DNA of 64,000 bases from Vibrio sp. SS-MA-C1-2 (lineage in GTDB: Bacteria > Pseudomonadota > Gammaproteobacteria > Enterobacterales > Vibrionaceae): positions 1,674,001 to 1,738,000 of the forward strand of contig NZ_CP090981.1 of assembly GCF_021513135.1 (NCBI RefSeq), read 5' to 3'. Shown one piece after another: positions 8,367-16,729 of this stretch. The notes beneath the pieces are model-generated. The model worked only from the letters and a program-made list of their open reading frames with translations. It was not told the origin of the DNA and did not search any database. Position 1 is the stretch's first letter. Each line of letters starts with the position of its first letter. The position numbers and the translations under genes were made by a program.

Positions 8367-9107
8367 TTATAAATAATGTATTTGTTGTTGGTACTTTTCG
8401 AAGATTTGTCTGTTGATTTCAGCATTACCATCTAAGTTTGCACTAGCTAGGACGGGTGGTGCAATCCCTCTCGCAACAAATTGTTCTGTAATCGCTAATA
8501 CGAGACTATTTGCAATGGTGGTGCCTAATACCGTGGAAAGAGGTGCGACAGATTGCTTAACGCCAGAAATTGAGGTACAAGCATCACCATAATCGACATA
8601 ATTATCTAAAACAAAATCAACAATATCGATTAATAAATGGCCGCTTGGGTGTTTTGAAGTGACTCTATTATTGGTATCGACGCTAGTTAATCCAATAATC
8701 GTGGCACCTAATGATTTTGCTGTTATTGCGGCATCAATGATGACGTGATTTCTTCCTGAAACGGAATGAATAAATAAAATATCGCCTTGTTTTAATTTCG
8801 ATGATTCAATGATCTTCTTGCCAAAGTTGGGAAGCTTTTCTAGATCAGAGGTTAAGGTAATGGGGGTAATATTTACCATCAAAGAAGGATTGAATATCGG
8901 GTTAAAAATGGCTAATCCACCTGCACGATAGGTGAGCTCTTCAGTGATAATACCAGCATGACTTGCTCCAAAAACATATATGGAATTTCCATTTTCAATA
9001 GCATCGACCACCTTACAGGCGACGTCAGAGTATTGAGAGTGGTTGTTTTTAATTAGCTGTAATTTTGAGCTTATTTGTTTTAAGTATAGATTAATGGCTT
9101 CAGACAT
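8367..9107 (-). CDS. SIS-domain phosphosugar-binding protein (UPF0309-like)
   Basis: 246 residues covering one SIS fold. The N-terminal nucleotide-fold region contains IYVFGASHAGIITEELTYRA, and FIHSVSGRNHVIIDAA is the typical phosphosugar loop. The whole resembles UPF0309/COG4821 proteins, which bind or isomerise phosphosugars in the cytoplasm. Its place directly after PTS genes and before a GntR regulator suggests it processes the phosphosugar that the PTS delivers. The substrate is unknown. A 140-base gap separates it from the IIC gene, and its ribosome site is weak. Confidence 0.8.
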   Translation of the reverse strand: MSEAINLYLKQISSKLQLIKNNHSQYSDVACKVVDAIENGNSIYVFGASHAGIITEELTYRAGGLAIFNPIFNPSLMVNITPITLTSDLEKLPNFGKKIIESSKLKQGDILFIHSVSGRNHVIIDAAITAKSLGATIIGLTSVDTNNRVTSKHPSGHLLIDIVDFVLDNYVDYGDACTSISGVKQSVAPLSTVLGTTIANSLVLAITEQFVARGIAPPVLASANLDGNAEINRQIFEKYQQQIHYL

Positions 9108-9247
9108 CGTTATTGAGGATATTGATTCTATTTATATTTGTTGTTATACCAATGACAAAGATCATGTGGTTAGCATTAAATCTGATATGAGTAACAAAGT
9201 GAATAGAAAATATCCTCCTCCATATTGATAGATTAAAGATTAGTGAG

Positions 9248-10546
9248 TTAAAGAAGTAGACCTGCTAATAAATCGACAATTGGCGCAAGAATAAACATGT
9301 CAGAATCCGCTGCCCATAATGCCGTATCTGGAATCGTACTATCAATTAAATAGGTGACACAGAAGTACTGTCCCCAAGCGACAATGGTTGAGGTAATAAA
9401 CCCAGCTAACAATGCACCTTTTGCTCCTCCCGTACTATTACCAAAAACGCCAGCTGTACCTGCATGAAAGAAGAGTACGATCATTGATGGAACAAAAACA
9501 TATCCGGTGGTGTTACCAATTACTGTCAACCAAATTAATGAACCAATAAATGCGCCAACAAAGCCGATGACAACCCCATTTTGTGAATAATTAAACACCA
9601 ATGGACAATCTAGTGCAGGTTTAGCATTAGGCACTAATTTATCTGAGATCCCTTTAAATGCTGGAACCATCTCACCAATAAACATACGAACACCTAATAG
9701 AACAACAGCGATACCTCCAGTGAAGAGGAGAGATTGTTTTAAAGAGTAGACGTAGAAACTGAGATCGCCGGAAGCACTTAATATCTCTTGCGCTTTTTCC
9801 CCACCTTTGATTTGAATAATAAACGTCCCGATAAAAAATAGCAGTAGCATTGTTAAGGCGGTGACGACATTGGAATCTCTTAAAAATCCGAGGTTTTCTG
9901 GGACTTTAATATCTGCTGAGTCAATTTTGTTTTTTGCAAATAATTTGCCACTGAGTGCACCAATAATAGCGACCGATGCGGAGGTATGACCTAATGCGAT
10001 ATTGTCATTTCCAGTCACTTTTCTCATAAAGGGTTGGGTTATTGCTGGCTGAGCTGTCCAATACAAGCCCATTAATATGGCAAGAAAAGTCGTTAATTTA
10101 AACGCTGAAACATCAGGGGCAACATTGACTGCAATCCCTGCAAATATCATGGTGGTCCAAAACATCATATGCCCTGTTAAATAGACATATTTCCAAGGGG
10201 TAAAGCGAGCCAAAAGTAGATTAATAGCAAAACCAATTGCCATTGCAAGGGTGACCGATGAACCATATTGAGCAATGAAACTCTCTTGTCCAATAATTTG
10301 ATCTAATGTCATCTGTTTTAGACCAAAGACTTCAGTCCAAATCGGTTGGAAAGCCAGTAATGCTTGGACGATGATTCCAGCACCTGCACCAATAATTAAA
10401 AACCCTAAAATACCTTTTAAAGTTCCGGTTACCGTATCAGAGACACTCTTTTTTTGTAGCACCAAACCTAAGCAAACAATTAAGCCGATTAAGATTGAAG
10501 CCTCTCCAAATATATTTACCGTTATCCACTTGATAATGTCTAACAT
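9248..10546 (-). CDS. PTS membrane component EIIC, ascorbate (UlaA/SgaT) family
   Basis: About 432 residues with roughly 10-12 membrane segments. The N-terminus LDIIKWITVNIFGEASILIG and the region around FGNSTGGAKGALLAG match the UlaA-type EIIC family. The frame opens at an ATG at 10552, but that lies almost on top of AAAGGAG; the ATG at 10546 has proper 7-base spacing and is preferred. It moves and phosphorylates a sugar or sugar acid with the IIB and IIA proteins encoded upstream. Ascorbate itself is not certain: no UlaD, UlaE, UlaF or UlaG homologue is present, whereas an SIS protein is. Confidence 0.88.
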   Translation of the reverse strand: MLDIIKWITVNIFGEASILIGLIVCLGLVLQKKSVSDTVTGTLKGILGFLIIGAGAGIIVQALLAFQPIWTEVFGLKQMTLDQIIGQESFIAQYGSSVTLAMAIGFAINLLLARFTPWKYVYLTGHMMFWTTMIFAGIAVNVAPDVSAFKLTTFLAILMGLYWTAQPAITQPFMRKVTGNDNIALGHTSASVAIIGALSGKLFAKNKIDSADIKVPENLGFLRDSNVVTALTMLLLFFIGTFIIQIKGGEKAQEILSASGDLSFYVYSLKQSLLFTGGIAVVLLGVRMFIGEMVPAFKGISDKLVPNAKPALDCPLVFNYSQNGVVIGFVGAFIGSLIWLTVIGNTTGYVFVPSMIVLFFHAGTAGVFGNSTGGAKGALLAGFITSTIVAWGQYFCVTYLIDSTIPDTALWAADSDMFILAPIVDLLAGLLL

Positions 10547-10558
10547 AGTCATGCTCCT

Positions 10559-10837
10559 TTAATTAAATAATCCTGATTTGAGTAATGATTCTTTTATTTC
10601 TTCGTGGTTGACGTAGTCATTAACTTCAACAACGGGGCAATGGGCATCTTTCAAATTACCGATTAACTCTGAGTTAGTAATAATTAAATCGGCAGGGATT
10701 GATTTTGCTGATGAGACGTCCATATGTTCGACTTTGACATCGGTAATCCCAAACTCTTTTTTTAATACATCGGTGACATTCATACTCAAAATAAGTGAAG
10801 TCCCCATGCCTAATCCGCAAACAGTTAAAATTTTCAT
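10559..10837 (-). CDS. PTS component EIIB, lactose/ascorbate type
   Basis: About 92 residues from the ATG at 10837. A longer frame opens at 10882 but overlaps the IIA gene; AAGGGA lies in the right place before 10837. MKILTVCGLGMGTSL carries the phosphoryl-accepting Cys-7 in the CGLGMGTS loop typical of UlaB/SgaB. It takes phosphate from IIA and gives it to the sugar on IIC. It is 16 bases after IIA and 12 before IIC, so clearly co-transcribed. Confidence 0.9.
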   Translation of the reverse strand: MKILTVCGLGMGTSLILSMNVTDVLKKEFGITDVKVEHMDVSSAKSIPADLIITNSELIGNLKDAHCPVVEVNDYVNHEEIKESLLKSGLFN

Positions 10838-10853
10838 TATTGATTCCCTTTTT

Positions 10854-11282
10854 TTATTCATTGATGAGTTTAAGAACGTCATTTATTGAGCTTGAATTGG
10901 CAATCCCATCGAGTCTTGTTCTGTCACTTAACAGCGTGGCTAATAATTGAATGTTTTTTATATGTTGTTCTGAATCGGTTGCTGACATACCTATAACAAT
11001 GGTGACGGGATCATGCTCATCGTGACCAAAAATTAACGGTTTATCTAAAGTGATAAGTGCGAAACCAGACTTTTTGGCACCATCTTCGGGACGAGCGTGA
11101 GGCATCGCAAGCCCTGGAGTGAGCACCCAATAAGGGCCTAATTCATGGAATATATTAAGCATCCCGTCGATATACTTGGGTTCGACTAAACCATTTTTTA
11201 CCATTAATTCACCCACACAACGAATGGCCTCTTCTGGTGAATCCACATCTTGTCTGACTAAAATTGCGCTCTTATTTAGCAT
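10854..11282 (-). CDS. PTS component EIIA, fructose/mannitol/ascorbate (UlaC-like) type
   Basis: 142 residues. TPGLAMPHARPEDG holds the phosphorylated His-62 of the EIIA-2 fold. GGAG lies 7 bases before the ATG. It is the first gene of the leftward PTS operon, so the operon promoter must lie in 11283-11791. Confidence 0.9.
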   Translation of the reverse strand: MLNKSAILVRQDVDSPEEAIRCVGELMVKNGLVEPKYIDGMLNIFHELGPYWVLTPGLAMPHARPEDGAKKSGFALITLDKPLIFGHDEHDPVTIVIGMSATDSEQHIKNIQLLATLLSDRTRLDGIANSSSINDVLKLINE

Positions 11283-11791
11283 TATTTTTCTCCAAAAGAT
11301 TACTAATACCTAAATGTGTGGATGAAAAATACTAGATGTTTAGTTGACTATACAATTGATGTGTCACAATTCTGCTTATTACATTGGTTGCATTAAATTG
11401 CTTGGTTTTTGATCACTATGATTTATTGAAGTTGAGACATATTATATATAAATATTAATAAGTTATATTTGTTGTTGTGTTTTGTACTTGATGGTGGAAG
11501 AGACGTTTTTTTAGCAAAGATAAAGGTATATCTGGTTATGAAGAGGTTAATATCACCTCAGTAAAGTGTGTTCAATAATAAGGAGAATTAAAGAGATCGA
11601 CTGTGACTTCTATTTTTAGTGATTAATTGACTTGCTTAAGTCATTTTAATCATTTTATATTTTTGTTTCTGTTGGCTCATGGTATCCATATCTTCAACTA
11701 TACTGAGAACGAGACATTACTAAGAATTTTATTTAATAAATGCAAACTATATTAGAAAAATAATTAATAAAATGCCAACAAGGAGTTATGT
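11283..11791. other. Spacer between divergent PTS operon and mltF-like gene
   Basis: 509 bases without a credible frame. TTGACTATACAATTG near 11345-11359 is a weak palindrome that could serve the GntR regulator or a promoter, but I would not rely on it. No sigma-54 promoter, riboswitch or full CRP box is evident. Confidence 0.4.
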
Positions 11792-13234
11792 GTGAATAAA
11801 TTTTTATTAATTATGGTATTGAGTTTTTTCTCCTCGCTATCTCTCGCCCTTGAGTTATCGCCACTAAAAAATAAATCTTATATAGGTGATTTAGATAAGC
11901 TTAAACAGCGTGGGAGTATCCGAGTACTTGTTTCTGCCGACCTTGGTTTTTATTACATAGAGAGAGGTCGACCGAAAGGGATCGTGGCTGAAATGCTCTA
12001 TCATTTTGAAAAAAACCTGAGAAAAACACATAAATCGATCATTGTTCAGGTTATCCCAGTACAACGAGATGATCTGCTGCCTTCATTACAGTCTGGTTAC
12101 GGTGATATAGCCGTTGCTAATTTAACGATTACAAAATCAAGGTTAAAGCTAGTTGACTTTAGCGATCCGATGATAAAAAACACTCAAGAATTGATTATTA
12201 CTTCATCTGGTCAAGCACCAATAACTTCATTAGAGCAACTTAGTGGTAAAGAACTTTGGGTACGAGCTAGTTCAAGTTATTTTGAGAGTCTACAACGCAT
12301 TAATCAAAAGTTAGACAAAAAGGGGTTAGCACCTGTTTTTATCCGTTTCATTGACGAGAGCTTGCAAGATTATGAGTTAATTGAGATGGTTAACCTAGGC
12401 TACATTAGCGGTACTGTGCTGGATAGTCACAAAGCTAATTTATGGCTTAATGTGATGGAAAATATACAAGTACATGATGATTTTCCATTACGAACTGGGG
12501 GTGAAATTGCTTGGGCGATACGTAAAAATACGCCTCAACTTGAAAAAGAAGTTAATAAATACATTAAAAAGGCACAAGCAGGTACGTTACTGGGTAATAT
12601 CATTTACAAAAAATATATAGATAATACTCGCTGGTTGAGCCAAGCTCTCGATCCCCAAAAAATAGAAAAGCTAGCCTCCTTAACTGAAATTTTCATACAT
12701 TACTCAAAAGAGTATGAGTTTGACCATCGGATGATGTCTGCTCAAGGCTTTCAGGAGTCAGGTTTAGACCAAAGTAAGGTGTCGCATAAAGGAGCGATAG
12801 GGGTGATGCAGGTACTTCCTAGCACAGCAAGAGATAAGAATGTCAATATTAAAGATATTCATAGGGTGAGTAACAATATCCATGCAGGTATCAAGTATAT
12901 GCGGTTTATAAAGAATCGATATTTTAATAATGAAAAAATATCACCTGATGATCAAATTTACTTTACTCTAGCATCTTATAATGCGGGCCCTGCAAAAATA
13001 AGGAAAATGAGAAATTTAGCAAAGAGAAAAGGTTATGATCCTAACGTTTGGTTTAAGAACGTAGAAGTGGTTACTCGGCAACATGTGAGTAGTGAACCTG
13101 TAAAATATGTCGCTAATATCCGTCGTTATTACATTATTTATAAGCAACTTGCTAAAATTCAATTAATGAGAAATGAAGGTAGTGTTCGGTTTACACCAGA
13201 TAATAGAATACCTATAAATATCGACCAATTCTAA
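11792..13234 (+). CDS. MltF-like membrane-bound lytic murein transglycosylase
   Basis: 480 residues. Signal peptide 1-20 (FFSSLSLALE). Residues 40-270 form a type-3 solute-binding-like domain (SIRVLVSADLGFYYIERGRP, VANLTITKSRLKLVDFSDP). Residues 300-460 form an SLT domain with catalytic Glu-322 in QGFQESGLD, then GAIGVMQVLPSTA and LASYNAGPAKI. This two-domain order is that of MltF (E. coli 518 residues). It cleaves peptidoglycan to 1,6-anhydro products in the periplasm. The start is GTG at 11792: AGGAG at 11781-11785 fits, and the nearby ATG at 11788 runs into a stop. As an extra MltF-type protein it may have a special role. Confidence 0.92.
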   Translation: MNKFLLIMVLSFFSSLSLALELSPLKNKSYIGDLDKLKQRGSIRVLVSADLGFYYIERGRPKGIVAEMLYHFEKNLRKTHKSIIVQVIPVQRDDLLPSLQSGYGDIAVANLTITKSRLKLVDFSDPMIKNTQELIITSSGQAPITSLEQLSGKELWVRASSSYFESLQRINQKLDKKGLAPVFIRFIDESLQDYELIEMVNLGYISGTVLDSHKANLWLNVMENIQVHDDFPLRTGGEIAWAIRKNTPQLEKEVNKYIKKAQAGTLLGNIIYKKYIDNTRWLSQALDPQKIEKLASLTEIFIHYSKEYEFDHRMMSAQGFQESGLDQSKVSHKGAIGVMQVLPSTARDKNVNIKDIHRVSNNIHAGIKYMRFIKNRYFNNEKISPDDQIYFTLASYNAGPAKIRKMRNLAKRKGYDPNVWFKNVEVVTRQHVSSEPVKYVANIRRYYIIYKQLAKIQLMRNEGSVRFTPDNRIPINIDQF

Positions 13235-13269
13235 TGGATCTTTGTCGCAACTTGATCTAAAACGCTAGT

Positions 13270-13485
13270 TTGATAAGAAATAATAGATTTGTTGTGGTTA
13301 ATTTAAGATTATCTGGCTGGGATGTTAGCCTTCACTACAACGGAGTCAGCATTTTTAATACAGATGATATTTATTGTTGCAGAATTGGCAACGATTATTT
13401 AATCTGGATTTTGTCTAAAAATGGCAATGATGCGAGGGCGATCTTATTATATGGCGACCAAATAAGATCGCCAAAAATAGAATAA
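13270..13485 (+). CDS. Doubtful hypothetical ORF, 71 residues
   Basis: A TTG-started frame with no ribosome site. Its composition (LRLSGWDVSLHYNGVSIFNT) is protein-like, so it could be a decayed gene. The last codons lie in a perfect hairpin at 13438-13471. No family is recognised. Confidence 0.2.
   Translation: MIRNNRFVVVNLRLSGWDVSLHYNGVSIFNTDDIYCCRIGNDYLIWILSKNGNDARAILLYGDQIRSPKIE
13438..13471. other. Perfect 11-bp hairpin
   Basis: GCGATCTTATT (13438-13448) pairs exactly with AATAAGATCGC (13461-13471) around a 12-base loop. Neither strand has a T-run after the stem, so it is not a normal intrinsic terminator. It lies between two convergent small frames. Confidence 0.6.
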
Positions 13486-13490
13486 AAAAG

Positions 13491-13739
13491 TTATGCATAA
13501 CATACAGTAGGGATTAACACTTGCTCTTGCATTAAGAGTAGACAGAGGTCGCTAACATAAAAAGACCAACCATCGCCTTTAATGAGATAACATTTATCAT
13601 CGTTAGTTAATACGACGTTTTCTTTGACGATAAGCTTAGATATATCAGATTTAAACGTTAGGGGAGTTACTGTATTAAAACAGATAAGGATTTCATTACC
13701 AGTGCGGGTGCAACCTATAAATTCTTTTTCTGTAAACAT
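13491..13739 (-). CDS. Hypothetical protein, 82 residues
   Basis: Starts MFTEKEFIGCTRTGNEILIC and ends LLLMQEQVLIPTVCYA. It alternates hydrophobic and charged residues like a small beta-rich soluble protein and has no signal peptide. An AAGAGAA sequence precedes the ATG. I do not recognise a family. It stands alone on the minus strand between mltF and the carboxypeptidase gene. Confidence 0.5.
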   Translation of the reverse strand: MFTEKEFIGCTRTGNEILICFNTVTPLTFKSDISKLIVKENVVLTNDDKCYLIKGDGWSFYVSDLCLLLMQEQVLIPTVCYA

Positions 13740-13908
13740 AATTTTCTCTTTATCATATGGAACAGGGCGAAACTAACACTGATCGAGTTCAGTGACACGT
13801 CCATATGTAAAAATATAAAATGTTTCAATAGCTTAATTTAAAGCTAGTACAGTTTTTTTAGAAATCAAGCTGAAAGATTGATTTTTTTAATATTTCACTG
13901 TTTGTTTA

Positions 13909-13950
13909 AGTAAGGGTAATGATAATGTGTAAACTGTCATTACCCTTACT
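13909..13950. terminator. 14-bp perfect hairpin after the M14 peptidase gene
   Basis: AGTAAGGGTAATGA (13909-13922) pairs with TCATTACCCTTACT (13937-13950), loop 14 bases. It lies 34 bases beyond the leftward M14 peptidase stop. There is no good T-run (minus strand continues TTAAACAAAC), so its efficiency as a terminator is uncertain. Confidence 0.5.
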
Positions 13951-13983
13951 TTCGGTTTATAGTGAATTTCTCATGAAGACGAC

Positions 13984-15585
13984 TTAATAGCCTACATCTC
14001 TAAATACTGGATATTGATCACCCGAAGAAACAGGGATTAAACCAAATGTAGCATAAGAGTCTGTAGATTCTGGCTCTAGTGTTATGGCTGCTAGGTCAGC
14101 ATTAGGTTGTGCCATTGAGATGATATAAGTACCTTTAGGGAAGGTAATTTCACGCATTACCGGTTCAATGCCTGTAATATAATTTCTGAAAACACCTTCA
14201 TATAGGCTTGAGCTTGGTGAACTTTCAGTAATATTGTAAGCTTCGACTAATTTTGTCATCTTACCCGTCGTTTTAGTCACTTCAATACCAAGCGCTTCTA
14301 GCTTTTCAATAATATCGCCATAAGCTGGTGGCAGGATATAAGCGTAAGGGCGAGTTACTTCTAAGGTTGATGTTACATCCGTTGTAGAATGATATTCAAC
14401 CTCCATTGTTACGGTACTTTTATTCGCAAGATCTACAAAAGTGTAGTCTTTATACTCAATAGGCGATTCAGTTTTTAATATAATATTATTAGAAGCCGTT
14501 AGGCCTTCATAAATCGTTTCATTTTCAGCTTTTTCAATTGTTTTTAAAATTTTGTTTCTATTTTTCATTGTTGAAGCAAGAAATGATTCATTTAGCTTTA
14601 ACATTGAAACAACTCGACGTTGGAAGTGTTGATCTCCAAGCCCAATACCACGAGTTTCGAATAAGTAGGTAATAGTATTGGTTAAACCCGCTTGATTTCG
14701 ACCGATAATTGCTGAAGTCCCAGCCTCGGTTACTTTGACATAACCATTGTCGCCAGAGCCATAAGTTGAATAAATTTCATGACTAATATCATACTTATCC
14801 ATCGATTTTTGCATATCTTTTAAGAAGGGCCCATTTGATAGATCGCGAATGGCTGAGTCAATATTAGGGTTACGTGCACTTGCAACAAGTACATCATAAT
14901 ATTTTTCGTAACCTTCATCACCAAATTTAGATAATGTATAACTTCCAGGTCCATATTCGTGGCTATCTGCGACCACATGAGGATTAAACTCTGTGAATAG
15001 CTGTTTTACTTGTAATGTTTCATCGGATGCCATCTTTAAGTGATCACGGTTGAGGTCTAAGCTGCGACTATTTCTTCTTTGAAAGTATTCGACACCATCT
15101 GCATTGATCACAGGTATGACGATGATATCCATGTTGCTGAGTAATTTTGAAGTACCTTTTTGGTCTTGTTCAAGATTACCAAGTAGCGCTAATAGGGCTT
15201 CATTGCTTGATGGTTCATTTCCATGAATAGCTCCTTGTAGCCAAGCGCGAACTTTTTTATTTTTACCTTCATTATTGCTAAGAGTCAAATAAGGTATTTT
15301 TTTACCTTCTCCTGATTTACCAAGGTAATTCAATTCAGCCCAGTCATTGTCTTCTGCGATTCTTGTCATAAACTTCACCATCTCTTTATAAGTAGTGAAA
15401 GTATCCCTAGGAGTTGATAGGAAATAAGGGCTAAAGAGGTCTACATCAATTTCAGGGTATAAATTTGCAGTGATTGTCGGATCTTGCTCAATATAGCTTG
15501 TATAAGTATCTTGGTATTGATCTGCATTTGCAGTAAAAGGCAGTGTAGAAAAAATAGCGACTGCAAGAAGTTTTTTGTAAGTCAT
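13984..15585 (-). CDS. Exported M14-family zinc carboxypeptidase
   Basis: About 533 residues from the ATG at 15585 (MTYKKLLAVAIFSTL), chosen because AAGGAT is well spaced; frames opening at 15594 and 15630 are less likely. A signal peptide ends near TANADQ. The M14 zinc site is visible as AIHGNEPSSNEAL (HxxE), then DLNRD (substrate carboxylate Arg), ADSHEYGPGS (third zinc His) and LFETRGIG (general-base Glu). The remaining roughly 180 residues look like beta-sandwich accessory domains. It should trim C-terminal residues from peptides in the periplasm or outside the cell. Confidence 0.9.
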   Translation of the reverse strand: MTYKKLLAVAIFSTLPFTANADQYQDTYTSYIEQDPTITANLYPEIDVDLFSPYFLSTPRDTFTTYKEMVKFMTRIAEDNDWAELNYLGKSGEGKKIPYLTLSNNEGKNKKVRAWLQGAIHGNEPSSNEALLALLGNLEQDQKGTSKLLSNMDIIVIPVINADGVEYFQRRNSRSLDLNRDHLKMASDETLQVKQLFTEFNPHVVADSHEYGPGSYTLSKFGDEGYEKYYDVLVASARNPNIDSAIRDLSNGPFLKDMQKSMDKYDISHEIYSTYGSGDNGYVKVTEAGTSAIIGRNQAGLTNTITYLFETRGIGLGDQHFQRRVVSMLKLNESFLASTMKNRNKILKTIEKAENETIYEGLTASNNIILKTESPIEYKDYTFVDLANKSTVTMEVEYHSTTDVTSTLEVTRPYAYILPPAYGDIIEKLEALGIEVTKTTGKMTKLVEAYNITESSPSSSLYEGVFRNYITGIEPVMREITFPKGTYIISMAQPNADLAAITLEPESTDSYATFGLIPVSSGDQYPVFRDVGY

Positions 15586-15883
15586 ATGTTTCATCCTTGT
15601 TAATAGTAATGGCAAGGTTACCATTGTCAATGGAGTGTTAAGGAGGGGATTATTAATTATTATTTAATACTGTGATCTGAATAACAATAACTTGATTTTT
15701 TTTCATTTAATTCATTGAATTTAAACAGTTATTTATGCTCCTGATTGCGCAAATATGGATTGGTTTTATATGAAGTGTGCAGACAGGTTTATTAAGTTTA
15801 GAGTTAAATTAATGAAAGGCTTTGTAAATCCCTAATAATTATGACTAAAATTAACGAGAGAATAATAAAAATGAGATTAACGA

Positions 15884-16498
15884 ATGGAAGATAAAAAAGT
15901 CATTGTTTGTGATGTTGATGGAGTGTTGTTAAAGTGGGAGTCAAACTTACCATTTTTTGCTTTAGATAATGGGATTAATCCCATTCCAATTTTACAGCAT
16001 TATAATGCGCCGACTCATATTGTATTGACTGAGTTATTCAGTACTAGCAATAAAAAAATTGCACAAGAGTTTGCTTATGCCTATAACTTGAGTGCATTTG
16101 GTCGTCATTTAACGGGGTATCCAGATGCCATCGATGAGATCCATAAATTAGCGAGAGATTACAAGCTGGTGGCGTTAACAAGTTTTGGTAGTACTCAGCA
16201 GCACTATTCGAATCGAATGCGTAATTTACAAGCCTTTTTTCCAAATATGTTTTCAGAAGTGATCTGTATTGATTATGATGTAGATAAAACGGAATACTTT
16301 GCAGGAATAGAAAGTCGACATGGAAAGATTGAGGCAGTTATTGATGATCAAATGTATAATTTAGACAATGTTAGACGTTTTTATAACAATAATACCGATA
16401 TTTGTATTATTCATTTAAATCGACATGATGATTCTGCGGATGTGAAAAGCTGTGCAGATATTAACGATTATATAAAAAATTATCGACAGCTCAAGTAA
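15884..16498 (+). CDS. HAD-superfamily hydrolase
   Basis: 204 residues. Motif I is CDVDGVLLKW (nucleophile and acid Asp), motif II LTSFGS (Ser/Thr), and motif IV EAVIDDQMYNLD. It is soluble with no signal. Substrate is unknown; sugar phosphates or nucleotides are usual for this size. The upstream region shows no clear ribosome site apart from AACGA. A hairpin follows the stop. Confidence 0.8.
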   Translation: MEDKKVIVCDVDGVLLKWESNLPFFALDNGINPIPILQHYNAPTHIVLTELFSTSNKKIAQEFAYAYNLSAFGRHLTGYPDAIDEIHKLARDYKLVALTSFGSTQQHYSNRMRNLQAFFPNMFSEVICIDYDVDKTEYFAGIESRHGKIEAVIDDQMYNLDNVRRFYNNNTDICIIHLNRHDDSADVKSCADINDYIKNYRQLK

Positions 16499-16528
16499 AT
16501 GTTTGATTAATTGAGCTCTTGGTCTGTC

Positions 16529-16574
16529 AGCCGCTAATTTATTTTTAACTAAAAAGAAAAATAGGGTAGCGGCT
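16529..16574 (+). terminator. Hairpin after the HAD gene
   Basis: AGCCGCTA (16529-16536) pairs with TAGCGGCT (16567-16574), extended inward by AT-rich pairing (ATTTATTTTT with AAAAAT), and is followed by TTATTC. A probable weak terminator 31 bases after the HAD stop codon. Confidence 0.5.
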
Positions 16575-16601
16575 TTATTCATGACTAATACTCAAGAGGA
16601 T

Positions 16602-16729
16602 TATCCTCTTCATACTTGAAGTCGCTAGGTTGTTGGCTACACGCATTCGCCCCAATCATGTAGTACACCTACACTCATGAGGCCTCATTCACTTGCCGTT
16701 TACTAGCAACGCCAATTATTTTAGGTATA
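16602..16729 (+). repeat. ERIC-like repeat, full length, overlapping the cyclase 3' end
   Basis: 128 bases from TATCCTCTTCATACTTGAAG to CAATTATTTTAGGTATA. Its last nine bases, read on the minus strand as TATACCTAA, encode the final Tyr-Thr and the stop codon of the diguanylate cyclase gene. Confidence 0.92.

Noticed and set aside
9043-9228. Plus-strand frame of 61 codons between SIS and IIC genes
   Set aside because: Overlaps the start of the SIS gene, no ribosome site, no protein-like features.
11283-11791. Operator for the GntR regulator
   Set aside because: Only weak palindromes (TTGACTATACAATTG) are present; not enough to call a site.
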